The position numbers and the translations under genes are program-made. This document shows, piece by piece, positions 35,111-44,007 of a stretch of DNA of 64,000 nt. The stretch comes from Chitinimonas arctica (GTDB lineage: Bacteria; Pseudomonadota; Gammaproteobacteria; Burkholderiales; Chitinimonadaceae), in contig NZ_CP041730.1 of the NCBI RefSeq assembly GCF_007431345.1, positions 558,001 to 622,000 of the forward strand, given 5' to 3'. The notes beneath the pieces were generated by a model. That model was not told the DNA's origin and searched no databases. It saw only the letters and a list, made by a program, of their open reading frames with translations. Every line of letters starts with the position of its first letter. Positions within the stretch are counted from its first letter, which is position 1.

Positions 35111-36071
35111 GCGGACCGCCGCGCCGCTGCCGGTGTATTTCCTGCTTTTGCCCGGCTTCCTGCTGCTGGATTTCGCCGGCCCGGCCGAGGCGCTGCGCAT
35201 CGCCCAGCGTCTCGGCGTACCGTTCGAGCTACGCTGTATCGGGCCGGATGCCATGCCGGTCAGCTCGCTGGGGGTGCCGGTCGCCGGCGTGGCGCCGCTG
35301 CCGGACAGCTTGCCGGCGGGATGCTGGCTGTTTATCCCCGGCTTGTTGAGCAAGACATTGGTGGAACGGCGTGCCGACACGCTGGCAGCCGTCAAATGGC
35401 TGAAGCGGGTCTGGCGGCCGGATATCCAGCTGGCCACGATCTGCTCGGCCGCCGTGCTGGCCGGCGAAGCGGGCTTGCTGGACGGCCGCAGTTGCACGAC
35501 CCACCACACTTTGACCGAGACCTTGCGGCAGTGCGCACCCCGGGCCAAGGTGGCCGACAACCGGGTATTCGTCATCGACGGCAATATCGCCAGCTCGGCC
35601 GGCGTGACCACGGGCATCGACCTGACCCTGGCGCTGATCGGCCAATTGGCCGGTCCCAAGCTGGCGCTGGATGTGGCCCGCGAGATGGTGGTCTGGCTCA
35701 GGCGCGATAGCGAGACCCCTCAGCTATCGCCCTTTCTTAGCCATCGCAATCATCTGCACCCTGCCGTTCACCGGGTACAGGATGCCATCGCCGCCGAACC
35801 GGCCCGCGACTGGTCGCGCGATAGCCTGGCCGCGCTGGCCTGCGTCAGCCCCCGGCACCTGGATCGCCTGTTCAAGCTGCATACCGGCCTGGCGCCGCTG
35901 GATTACCGCCAGCAAATCCAGCTGGCCCAGGCGGAACCCCTGCTGGCACGGCTTGACTGGTCGCTGGAGCGTATCGCCGAGGCGGCCGGCTTCGGCTCGG
36001 CGCGCGATCTGCGCCGCGTCTGGTTGAAGCAACGGGGGACGCCGCTCAAGCGTAAGGCCGCGCCGGCGTGA
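35100..36071 (+). CDS. GlxA-type AraC-family regulator with DJ-1/PfpI domain
   Basis: A 323-residue transcription regulator. Residues 10-190 are a DJ-1/PfpI amidotransferase-like sensor (VYFLLLPGFLLLDFAGPAEAL; ATICSAAVLAGEAGLLDG with the nucleophile-elbow cysteine). Residues 220-320 are an AraC DNA-binding domain with two helix-turn-helix units (LAALACVSPRHLDRLFKLHTG; RIAEAAGFGSARDLRRVW). ATG at 35100 lies inside the end of the DUF1272 gene. It probably controls the operon it ends. It is convergent with the glycosyltransferase 34 bases downstream. Confidence 0.9.
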   Translation: MPAERTAAPLPVYFLLLPGFLLLDFAGPAEALRIAQRLGVPFELRCIGPDAMPVSSLGVPVAGVAPLPDSLPAGCWLFIPGLLSKTLVERRADTLAAVKWLKRVWRPDIQLATICSAAVLAGEAGLLDGRSCTTHHTLTETLRQCAPRAKVADNRVFVIDGNIASSAGVTTGIDLTLALIGQLAGPKLALDVAREMVVWLRRDSETPQLSPFLSHRNHLHPAVHRVQDAIAAEPARDWSRDSLAALACVSPRHLDRLFKLHTGLAPLDYRQQIQLAQAEPLLARLDWSLERIAEAAGFGSARDLRRVWLKQRGTPLKRKAAPA

Positions 36072-36105
36072 AGCAAGCCTGCAGCGCTCAATGACCGATA
36101 CGGCA

Positions 36106-37326
36106 CTAGCGCCGGGCAACAGCCTCGGGCACTGTCCCGGTGTCCGCCACGGGCGCGCCAAGCAGCACCCGCTGGTAGAAACCCGCCAGGCGCTCGGCCA
36201 TGACCGGGGCGCTCCAGGACTGGGCAAAGGATCGCGCCTGGCTTCCCATTGCCTGCCGCAGCGCCGGCTGTTGTAGCAGGCGCAGCAGTTTTTCGGCGAA
36301 GTCCTCGGCATCGTCCCGCGCACACAGGCAACCCTCTTCGGCGGCCAGGATATCGCGAGCCCCCATGGCGGGGATGGCCACCACCGGCAGTCCCATGGCC
36401 ATGGCCTCCAGCAGCACCAGGCCCTGGGTCTCGGTGGTGGAGCCGAATACAAAGACATCGGCGGCGCGGTAGCAGTCCAGCAGCTCGCCGTCGCGGGCCA
36501 GGTAGCCGACGAATTGGACGTGTTCTTCCAGTTTCATCTCCACTGCCATGGTGCGCAAAGCGCCCAGGGCCGGGCCTTCGCCGGCGATCAGCAAGAGGAA
36601 GTCCGGTCGAATCAGGCGGATCACGGCGCTCACCCGCAACAGCAGATCGATATGCTTTTCATGTGCGACCCGGCCGACGAAAAGCGCCACTTCGCGTTGT
36701 GCGGCGATGCCATGGCGCTGCCGAAAGGCCGTGCCATCGCCGCCGGCGAACTGATCGAGCGGAATACCGGTCGGAATGACTTCGATAGGCACGTTGACGC
36801 CATAGCCGCGCAAGGCATCGTACATGGCGCTGGAGGGGGCGATGACACCGGCGGTGGCATTGCACTGCCCGCGCGAGAAACGGCGCGCGAAAGCCCGCGT
36901 CAGGCCGGCCGGCAACAGCCGGGCATAGTGGTGCAGGTATTCCTCGAAGAAGGTGTGATAGGTGCTGATCGCCGGAATGGCCAGTTCGCGCGCCAGGGCG
37001 AGTCCGGCGTAATGGGCGACGAAAGGCGTCTGGATATGTACCAGCGCGTAGTCACGCTCGCGCAATTGCGGCAGCAGGCGGGCGATCAAGCCTCGCCGCA
37101 TCATTCTGTCTTCCGGATCGAAGGCCAGGTAGCGTGAGGGAATGCGGAATAAACGCCTGTTCTCGTCGTCCGGTTCGCCGTGCGTCCCACCGCCGTCCGG
37201 ATAGTCCGGCGCGATCAGGTCCACCTGGACGCCCTGCCCCGCCAGCTCGCGCCGAAAGGTCTGGATCGAGGTGGACACCCCGTTGACGCGGGGGAAATAG
37301 ACATCCGAGACCATCAGTACGCGCAT
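36106..37326 (-). CDS. Glycosyltransferase family 4 protein
   Basis: A 406-residue GT-B enzyme. It starts at ATG 37326 (MRVLMVSDVYFPRVNGVS) with AAGG 9 bases upstream; a TTG three codons earlier is in frame. The N-terminal Rossmann half carries VNGVSTSIQTF, and the C-terminal donor half has FVGRVAHEKHIDLLLR and the E-x7-E motif FVFGSTTETQGLVLLEAMAMG. This resembles GDP-mannose-dependent mannosyltransferases of lipid or polysaccharide synthesis, but donor and acceptor cannot be read from sequence. It lies 65 bases downstream of the diguanylate cyclase gene on the same strand and may be cotranscribed, hinting at cyclic-di-GMP-linked envelope sugar synthesis. Confidence 0.9.
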   Translation of the reverse strand: MRVLMVSDVYFPRVNGVSTSIQTFRRELAGQGVQVDLIAPDYPDGGGTHGEPDDENRRLFRIPSRYLAFDPEDRMMRRGLIARLLPQLRERDYALVHIQTPFVAHYAGLALARELAIPAISTYHTFFEEYLHHYARLLPAGLTRAFARRFSRGQCNATAGVIAPSSAMYDALRGYGVNVPIEVIPTGIPLDQFAGGDGTAFRQRHGIAAQREVALFVGRVAHEKHIDLLLRVSAVIRLIRPDFLLLIAGEGPALGALRTMAVEMKLEEHVQFVGYLARDGELLDCYRAADVFVFGSTTETQGLVLLEAMAMGLPVVAIPAMGARDILAAEEGCLCARDDAEDFAEKLLRLLQQPALRQAMGSQARSFAQSWSAPVMAERLAGFYQRVLLGAPVADTGTVPEAVARR

Positions 37327-37391
37327 TGTCGGCAACCTTGGCGGGGAAAGACCCCAGCCTAGGCGGCGGCCATGACAGATTGATGAAGTAT

Positions 37392-40300
37392 TCAGGCGCC
37401 GCCTGGCCCTTGCTCGCTGACCACGGCGCGGTCGCGCCCTGCCTTCTTCGCTTGGTAAAGCGCCTGGTCGGCCGCAGCCAGCAGGAAATCGGCCGCCATG
37501 CCGGGTTGCGGTATCACGGCCGCGATGCCGACACTGGCGGTCAGATAGGCGTGGGTGGGTGAGAATGCATGCGGAATGGTGGCATCGGCCAGGCCTTGCC
37601 GGATCCGGGCTGCGACGGATAGCCCGCCGTCAGCTTCGGTCTCGGGCAAGAGGATGACGAATTCCTCACCGCCATAGCGCGCAGCAAAATCACTGGCGCG
37701 CGGTACGGAAGCCTGCAGTATCTGGGCAACCTTGCGCAGGCATTCATCGCCCAGCTGGTGACCATAGCCGTCGTTGTACTTCTTGAAATGGTCCACATCG
37801 ATCATCAGCAGGGCCAGGGGATGGTTCATCCGGACGGCCCGGCTCCATTCGATGGCAAAGCGCTGGTCGAAGGCGCGCCGGTTGGCCACGCCGGTGAGAC
37901 CATCCTGCTGGGCCATGCGGCCCAAATCGGTATTGGCGCGCAGCAGTTGCTCATTGGCGGCATTGAGCGCCTGCTGGGTGACCCGCATCTCGTCGATATT
38001 TTCCAGCAGGCGCTCCTCGAAGGCTTTGCGCTCGGAAATATCGCGCATCACCCAGGTGAACAGGCGCTTACTGCCCAACTGGATCTCGCTGACGGTCAGT
38101 TCCAGCGGAAAGGTGCTGCCGTCCTGGCGCTGGCCAAGGATTTCGCGCCGTTGGCCGATCACCTGGCTGCCGTGTTCGCCGGTTGCGATATAGCGGGCGA
38201 ACGCCTGGGTATGCTTGTCGGCCAGCGCATCAGGCAGCAGCATGGCTACCGGCTTGCCCATCACGCGGTGCAAGCCGTAACCGAACAGGTCCGCCACCGC
38301 CGGGTTGAGCGCCTGCACCTCCGCCCGCTCATTGATCACCACGATGGCGTCCTGCACGCTTTCCAGGATGGAATTCAGCAGGGCATCCTCCTCGACCATC
38401 TTGGCTTCCATCGCCCGCATTTCACTGAGATCGTGGGTGATGGTGGCGGTAAAGCTCGGTTCTCGGCCATTCATGCGTGGCGCGACCAGTAGCTGGCGGG
38501 TATCGATGATCTGGCCGTCCGGCAGCTGCCACTGGGTATCGCCCTGCCAGGGTTGGCCGGCCAGGGCCTGCGGGACGGCGATATTGCTGATCAACTGGTA
38601 GGACCAGTCGGTGCAGCCACGCTTGGCATGCACATCGACCAAGTCTTCGTCGGGCGCGATGCCGCGCATACGCCTACCGGCCAGATTGATATAGATAAGG
38701 CGTTCATCCAGCGAGGCCATCGACACCATGTCCGGCAAAGCCTCCACCACGGCATGGAGCCGGTCGCGCTCCTCTTCGACCTGCCTTTGTTCGCTGACAT
38801 CGTAGGCAATGCCCATGCTGCCGGCCGGCTTGCCGCTGCCGTCCAACCTGACCGAGAGGGTGAGCTTGACCGGAATGCGGCGGCCCTCGCGATGCAGATA
38901 CGTCCATTCCCGCACTAGGGGCTCGTGGCGGGCCGCCAGCATGAACATCTGCATATTCGGTTCGACCGTCTCGCCAAGCTGCTCGCCCAGCTCAAGGGCA
39001 TAACGCGCCAGTTCGGTATTGTCGTGGAACAGCGTGGGCGTGTGGCGGCCGACCAGCTCGGCCGCACTGTAGCCCAGCATCTGCTCGGCGGCCTTGTTGA
39101 ACAGGGTGATCAAGCCATCGATACCGACCGCGACAATGGCGTAGGGGGAAGAGTCGAAGATATTCCGTTGCAATGCCTCATTGCTGGCCAAGACGAGTTC
39201 GGCTTGCTTGCGTGCGGTGATATTGCGGCTGGTCAGCGTCACCCCCCAACCCATCGGCACCACCCGGTTCTCGTACCAGCCGGGTACCACGCCCAGGTAG
39301 TCGAGATAGGCTTCCTCGACAAAGGGCTCGCCCCGCTCGATCGACCTGACATAACGATCGAAATAGCCCAGTTCATAGCTCAATGGCTGGATTTCGGACA
39401 GGAGCCGGCCCAGGAAGTATTCGCGCGACGCATTGACCACCGCCAAGGCTTGCTGGTTGGCTTCGACATAGCTGAAATCGACGATGCGGCCGGCTTCATT
39501 CTTCACCACCTCCATCACGAAGACCGCGTCCAGGCTGCCATTGAATACCGCTCGGAACAGTTCCTCGCTGCGCGCCACCCGGGCCTGGATGCGCGCCATA
39601 TCGGTTACGTCGCGGGCAAACAGGATGGCGCCGTTCAATTCGCCGCTATCGTCGCGCAAGGGCGCGAAGGAGGCATCGAACAGACGCCGCATGGGCCCCA
39701 GGGTTAACCGCAGCTGGCCATGCTTGCCTTGCAGTGCATTGCCGAACTGGGTCAGCAGATTGCCCTGGTCGGTGGGGAAGCGCGCCATCCAGTCGAATAG
39801 CTGATCACCGGGCTCCGGCGCATCGCGATAGAGCGAGCCGAAGGTCTGCCCCAAGGCCGGGTTGGCCAGGGAAACCCGCATCTGGGCATCGATGGCCAGG
39901 ATGGGATCGCCGCTGCCGTCCAGCACGCCCTGCACCAACTTGAGGGCGGTGGCCAGGCGGGCTGCATGGTCCTTGCTGGCCTGGATGTCGGCGAAACTGA
40001 TGATGCAGGCGATCGCCTTCAGCATGGCGCCGGGTCCCGCCGAGAACATGCAGACAACCCAACGCCGGCTACCATCGGCACGCCGCAATTGCATCTCCAG
40101 GCGAGGCGGCACTTGCCCAGCCGCCAGCTCGGCCAAGGCCGCTTGCATCCGTTCCTGATCGGCCGGTTCGAACAGCGACCACCAGCCGTGCCCACGCGCC
40201 AGGGAAGCGCTTAGCGCCGTCAGATTCAACCAGTTGCGGCTGAAGAAATACCCCTCGCCCGCCTGGTCCAGCACCATGACGCCCAGCGGTGCCTGCTCCA

Positions 40301-41411
40301 GCAAGCCAAGGAAGATCTGCTCCCGGGCCAGCTTGGCTTCGCCGCGAATGGCCTGGGTGGCCAACAGGATGGCGCCCACCAGGGCCAGGGCCAGGGCGCC
40401 GCCGCCAAACAGCAAACTCAGGCGCTGTGCATCGGCGAGGTTGGGTTGCAGGGCGTCTTCATCGTGCTCGCTCAGCAGTATCCAGTCGAGCGCCCGGTCC
40501 ACCGTGACAAAGGGAAGCTTCAAACGGCTGGATTCCGGTCGCTTGGCCGGGTCCGCGGGTTGCACGCGACGATAGTTCCATAGCCCCCCATCATCGAGAA
40601 AATGGCCACTGATACCACTGGCCATCTTGGCCCACACCGAGGGCGAACGCTCGGGCAGGGTCCTACCCGTGCGGGTGAGCAAGCTGAAATTGTCCTCCTC
40701 CCGGCCACCGGCAAGCCACTGGCCGCGACTATCCACCAGCGACAATCGGCTGCCTTCCGGCGCGCCCGCCCGCAACCGTTCAAAAAGCTGGTTGGCCACC
40801 AGGTCCAGCACCAGCACGCCCCGCTTGTTACCGTCCACGTCGAACATCGGCGTGGCCAGGCGCATGGTGGGTCGATAGGGCTTTTCCAGCTGCCCTCTAT
40901 CGCGATTCAACTCCAGCGCCGACAGATAGATCTGTCCCCGCGCCAAGCCCACCCCTTCGATAAAGTATTCGCTGTCGTGCGAGTCCTGCAGGCCCTCGCT
41001 ATTCACCTGGTAGGGCTCGCCGCCCGCGAGCCTGATCCGCAGGCGTTCACGGCCGCGCAGATCCAGCAATCGGGCTTGCGCGTAGATGGACTTGTAAGCG
41101 AGCAGATTCAGGAATTGCTCGGACTGTTCGCCCCATTGCGCCGGCGCCTTGCCCACCAGCAGCCGAACGGCGGGGTCGTTGCTCAGCAACATCAGATCGA
41201 CCGCGCTCTCGGTCAAGGCGTTGGCGATATCGCGCTGGCTTGCCGCCAGTTGAAGGTCGGTCCGCTGCGCCAGATTGAGCAGGTTCTGTTCACGCTCGTT
41301 GCGCCACAGCCACAGGCTGGCCAGTAAAGCCAGCATGGCAAGCGGAACAAAAGCACTCAGAAAGCGCCGCGACCACTGGGCGCGCGGCGATAGCATGGTG
41401 GCTGAAAGCAT
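37392..41411 (-). CDS. Multi-PAS membrane diguanylate cyclase
   Basis: A 1339-residue sensor enzyme making cyclic di-GMP. One membrane helix near the N-terminus (FVPLAMLALLASLWLW), a periplasmic Cache-like domain (about 40-330), a second helix (FGGGALALALVGAILLA), then roughly six PAS domains (about 370-1140), a short linker helix, and a C-terminal GGDEF domain with RYGGEEFVILLPE. The catalytic motif is GGEEF, and RASD five residues before it is a product-inhibition (I-) site. There is no EAL domain. The start at ATG 41411 is in poor ribosome-binding context; ATG five codons later is an alternative. The glycosyltransferase follows on the same strand. Confidence 0.92.
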   Translation of the reverse strand: MLSATMLSPRAQWSRRFLSAFVPLAMLALLASLWLWRNEREQNLLNLAQRTDLQLAASQRDIANALTESAVDLMLLSNDPAVRLLVGKAPAQWGEQSEQFLNLLAYKSIYAQARLLDLRGRERLRIRLAGGEPYQVNSEGLQDSHDSEYFIEGVGLARGQIYLSALELNRDRGQLEKPYRPTMRLATPMFDVDGNKRGVLVLDLVANQLFERLRAGAPEGSRLSLVDSRGQWLAGGREEDNFSLLTRTGRTLPERSPSVWAKMASGISGHFLDDGGLWNYRRVQPADPAKRPESSRLKLPFVTVDRALDWILLSEHDEDALQPNLADAQRLSLLFGGGALALALVGAILLATQAIRGEAKLAREQIFLGLLEQAPLGVMVLDQAGEGYFFSRNWLNLTALSASLARGHGWWSLFEPADQERMQAALAELAAGQVPPRLEMQLRRADGSRRWVVCMFSAGPGAMLKAIACIISFADIQASKDHAARLATALKLVQGVLDGSGDPILAIDAQMRVSLANPALGQTFGSLYRDAPEPGDQLFDWMARFPTDQGNLLTQFGNALQGKHGQLRLTLGPMRRLFDASFAPLRDDSGELNGAILFARDVTDMARIQARVARSEELFRAVFNGSLDAVFVMEVVKNEAGRIVDFSYVEANQQALAVVNASREYFLGRLLSEIQPLSYELGYFDRYVRSIERGEPFVEEAYLDYLGVVPGWYENRVVPMGWGVTLTSRNITARKQAELVLASNEALQRNIFDSSPYAIVAVGIDGLITLFNKAAEQMLGYSAAELVGRHTPTLFHDNTELARYALELGEQLGETVEPNMQMFMLAARHEPLVREWTYLHREGRRIPVKLTLSVRLDGSGKPAGSMGIAYDVSEQRQVEEERDRLHAVVEALPDMVSMASLDERLIYINLAGRRMRGIAPDEDLVDVHAKRGCTDWSYQLISNIAVPQALAGQPWQGDTQWQLPDGQIIDTRQLLVAPRMNGREPSFTATITHDLSEMRAMEAKMVEEDALLNSILESVQDAIVVINERAEVQALNPAVADLFGYGLHRVMGKPVAMLLPDALADKHTQAFARYIATGEHGSQVIGQRREILGQRQDGSTFPLELTVSEIQLGSKRLFTWVMRDISERKAFEERLLENIDEMRVTQQALNAANEQLLRANTDLGRMAQQDGLTGVANRRAFDQRFAIEWSRAVRMNHPLALLMIDVDHFKKYNDGYGHQLGDECLRKVAQILQASVPRASDFAARYGGEEFVILLPETEADGGLSVAARIRQGLADATIPHAFSPTHAYLTASVGIAAVIPQPGMAADFLLAAADQALYQAKKAGRDRAVVSEQGPGGA

Positions 41412-41546
41412 CCGTCAGGCTCGGGTTTCGCTTAGCTGTGTGCGATTTTTTTGTGCCTGAACTATAGATGGGCGAGACGCATTCCGGGTGCCGGACATGA
41501 AACGGAGAACGCTGTGAACCGTACCGTTCGAATTCGCCTGCGTACA

Positions 41547-41720
41547 TCATGAAAGGTCCGCCTCAGTGCAATCGATGGCAATACGCGGCGGATCGAACTC
41601 AACCTCCTCAACGTCCGGCATTGCTAGCGCATCCGCAATATTCCGACCTCGCTTCGGGAGTCGCCGGTAATCGCTATCGTCTCGATTGCGTTCCAGGCTC
41701 GATAGAGTTGTTTTGGTCAT
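41547..41720 (-). CDS. Small unrecognised protein (57 residues)
   Basis: Open frame from ATG 41720 (MTKTTLSSLERNRDDSDY) to 41547, charged, ending DPPRIAIDCTEADLS. GGGG stands upstream of the ATG. A 12-bp palindrome lies about 33 bases upstream. It could be a small antitoxin-like protein, but I recognise no family, and the frame is short enough to be chance. The open frame extends further upstream to 41837 without better start evidence. Confidence 0.35.
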   Translation of the reverse strand: MTKTTLSSLERNRDDSDYRRLPKRGRNIADALAMPDVEEVEFDPPRIAIDCTEADLS

Positions 41721-41752
41721 GTCGGGTCCCCGTGCATGCGCACAATGTAGGT

Positions 41753-41764
41753 ATGTGGCCACAT
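41753..41764. promoter_or_regulatory. 12-bp perfect palindrome ATGTGGCCACAT
   Basis: Perfect dyad between the small minus-strand frame (41547-41720) and the TetR gene. It could be an operator for the small gene. No further evidence. Confidence 0.3.
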
Positions 41765-41866
41765 CGCGCCTCCACAGGCTTCCGAAAAGCATGGCGTGGA
41801 GCCAATACAATATGACCGCCAAGCCTCTCCATTCCACTATCCCCGTGTTTTTTCGCCAGACGGCGC

Positions 41867-41908
41867 TTTACACCACCCCCGCCGGAGACATAAAATACCG
41901 ATCAGTAT
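41867..41908 (+). promoter_or_regulatory. Promoter and TetR operator of the efflux operon
   Basis: TTTACA (41867-41872), 18-base spacer, TAAAAT (41891-41896). Overlapping the -10 end is the palindrome ATACCGATCAGTAT (41895-41908), which reads the same on both strands except for one base pair. The placement fits autorepression by the TetR protein that follows. Confidence 0.72.
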
Positions 41909-41926
41909 GCTTATGGAGCACCGGAC

Positions 41927-42757
41927 TTGAATCGTTCAGCCACCCCCGCCTCGATCGAACTGGATACGCAGGAAGCGCGCCAGCGCGCCCTGCTTGCGCT
42001 ACGCGGACTTACCGCAGGGAAGTCCGCCGGCGAGGTGAACTATGGCGAAATCGCTGCCGCCGCAGGCTTGCCCTGGCAGACGGTCAAACGGCTGTTGGGT
42101 CCGCGCGACGGTTTTGCCGCCTTGCTCAACGGCGCCGCGCCAGAACCCGTCGATACCCGCGACCGCATCCTGGATGCCGCGGCACGCATCTTCGCCCAGA
42201 AAAGTTACCAGGGCGCGTCGCTGGACGAGGTGGCGGCCGATGCCGGGCTGACCAAGGGTGCGGTCTATTGGCATTTCAAGAGCAAGAGCGATCTGTTCTT
42301 TGCCTTGCTCGACAGCCGCTTCCAGCAGGAATACGACGAACATCTGCCGGAAGCCTTGGCGCACGAGGCCACCCACGCCGATCCGAAGGAAGGCCTGAAA
42401 GCGGTACTGGGCAGTGTGGTCGGGCGCGTCAAGGACGATCCGGACTGGCCACGGCTGTTTCTCGAGTTCATGGGCCAGGCCCGCGATCCCGATGTGCGCC
42501 AGCGGCTGGCCAGCGCCTACCAGGATGCCTGGCGCATGTCGGCCGGCCTGATCGCCCACCAGCACCAGCTGCGCGGCCAGACCCCGCCGGCCGATCCTGA
42601 GCTGCTGGCCATTTTCTGGAGTGCCTTGATGGACGGCCTGATCATTTCCTGGCTGGTCAATCCCGAACGCATCCAGCTCGACACCCTGATGCCTCGCCTG
42701 GTCGACATGCTGTGGCGCGGTCTCGAACCCCAATCCCATGATTCTCCCAAGGAGTAG
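41927..42757 (+). CDS. TetR-family repressor of the RND pump, with an extra N-terminal HTH
   Basis: About 276 residues from TTG 41927, supported by GGAG 8 bases upstream; no in-frame ATG is available. A full TetR DNA-binding domain lies at residues 77-125 (ILDAAARIFAQKSYQGASL; AGLTKGAVYWHFKSKSDLF). Preceding it, residues 38-68 form a second, HTH-like unit (NYGEIAAAAGLPWQTVKRLLG), as if a degenerate TetR head were fused in front. The C-terminal 150 residues are a ligand-binding domain of AcrR type. The gene ends 5 bases before the adaptor gene, so it is the first gene of the pump operon and is likely to repress it. Confidence 0.88.
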   Translation: MNRSATPASIELDTQEARQRALLALRGLTAGKSAGEVNYGEIAAAAGLPWQTVKRLLGPRDGFAALLNGAAPEPVDTRDRILDAAARIFAQKSYQGASLDEVAADAGLTKGAVYWHFKSKSDLFFALLDSRFQQEYDEHLPEALAHEATHADPKEGLKAVLGSVVGRVKDDPDWPRLFLEFMGQARDPDVRQRLASAYQDAWRMSAGLIAHQHQLRGQTPPADPELLAIFWSALMDGLIISWLVNPERIQLDTLMPRLVDMLWRGLEPQSHDSPKE

Positions 42758-42761
42758 TCCC

Positions 42762-43904
42762 ATGCCTGCCCTGCTAGCCCGTTTCAAGCGCCGCCCGCTG
42801 CTTATCGGCGCGGCAACCGTCCTGGTCGTAGGCGGGATTATTGCCAGCCAGTCCGGCCGCGCGGCGCCCGACGCATCCAAGGCAGCCAAGCCGCCGGTGG
42901 TACTGGAACTGGCCTCGTCGGACGTCGTCCGCGTGGCGGACGCCAGCCTGATCCGGCCCTTGGCCTTGTCGGGCAGCCTCAATCCGGTGCGGCAGACCGC
43001 CATCAATGCCGAAGTCGAAGGCGTGGTGGCCGCTGTGCTGGTGCGCCCTGGCGAGGTGGTCAAAGCCGGCCAGGTCCTGGCCCGTTTCGAGACCAGCGAC
43101 CTGAACCAATTGCTGGCCACCCGCCAGGCCAACCAGGCCCGTGCACGCGCCGAAATGCAGCTGGCGCAGAAGAACAGCGAGCGCAACGCCGATCTATTGA
43201 AGCAAGGCTTTATCTCGCCCAATAGCTACGACCAGTCGGAAAGCAGCCTGGCGGTCGCCGTGGCCCAGTTCAAGGCGGAGGAGGCGCAAACCGCCCTGGC
43301 GCGTAAAGCGCTGGGCGATAGCGCGGTGCGGGCGCCTTTCGGCGGCATCGTGTCGGATCGAAAGGTCGAGCCTGGTTCACGCGTCAATATGACCCAGCAT
43401 CTATTCAGCGTGGTCGATCTGGATGAAATGGAGTTCGAAGCCGCCGTGCCGGTCAATGCCCTGGCTGCCGTGAAGGTCGGCCAGCACATGACCCTGACCG
43501 TGGAAGGCTACCCCGGCAAGCAGTTGGGCGGCCGAGTAGAACGGATCGCCCCGGTGGCGGACAGCGCCTCGCGCATGGTGCCCATCTATGTACGCCTGCA
43601 AAATCCGGACGGCTTGCTCAAGGGTGGCCAATTCGTCCAGGGCGAACTGGCCCTGGCGCGAGCCGACCATGCCGCCACCTTGCCATTCGGCGCCATCCGC
43701 GGCCTGCATGGCCCTGCCCCCCATGTCATGGCGGTCGAGAACGGCAAGGCCGTTTCGCGGCCGGTGCGCCTGGGCCTGCTGAACGAGCTGAGCAAGCAGG
43801 TCGTGGTGGAAAGCGGCGTGCCGGTCGGCGCCCTGGTCATCATCGCCAAGGTCGAAAACATCAAGGCGGGCCAGGCGGTCAAGCTGCCACCAGCCAAATC
43901 CTAG
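42762..43904 (+). CDS. RND efflux periplasmic adaptor (membrane fusion protein)
   Basis: A 380-residue adaptor bridging the inner-membrane pump to an outer-membrane channel. It starts at ATG 42762 (MPALLARFKRRPLLIG), preceded by AAGGAG. One N-terminal membrane anchor, then barrel-lipoyl halves (INAEVEGVVAAVLVRPGEVVKAGQVL, here cited by VRPGEVVKAGQVLARF), a coiled-coil hairpin (about 110-165), and beta-barrel segments VRAPFGGIVSDRKVEPGS and VPIYVRLQNPDG. The pump gene follows 103 bases downstream, after a hairpin. No outer-membrane TolC-like gene is present nearby. Confidence 0.93.
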   Translation: MPALLARFKRRPLLIGAATVLVVGGIIASQSGRAAPDASKAAKPPVVLELASSDVVRVADASLIRPLALSGSLNPVRQTAINAEVEGVVAAVLVRPGEVVKAGQVLARFETSDLNQLLATRQANQARARAEMQLAQKNSERNADLLKQGFISPNSYDQSESSLAVAVAQFKAEEAQTALARKALGDSAVRAPFGGIVSDRKVEPGSRVNMTQHLFSVVDLDEMEFEAAVPVNALAAVKVGQHMTLTVEGYPGKQLGGRVERIAPVADSASRMVPIYVRLQNPDGLLKGGQFVQGELALARADHAATLPFGAIRGLHGPAPHVMAVENGKAVSRPVRLGLLNELSKQVVVESGVPVGALVIIAKVENIKAGQAVKLPPAKS

Positions 43905-43911
43905 CTGCTCC

Positions 43912-43932
43912 GGTCCCGCCCCGGCGCGGGAC
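43912..43932 (+). other. Hairpin between adaptor and pump genes
   Basis: Perfect 8-bp stem GGTCCCGC/GCGGGACC (43912-43919 and 43925-43932), right after the adaptor stop and without a T run. It may stabilise or partly attenuate the transcript, setting adaptor above pump expression. Confidence 0.5.
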
Positions 43933-44007
43933 CAATGCCTCGTCTCGCCCCTAGCAAGGGCGTGGGTACCTTCCAAGAATAAAACTAGTCTGACAAGGAC
44001 AACCGCC

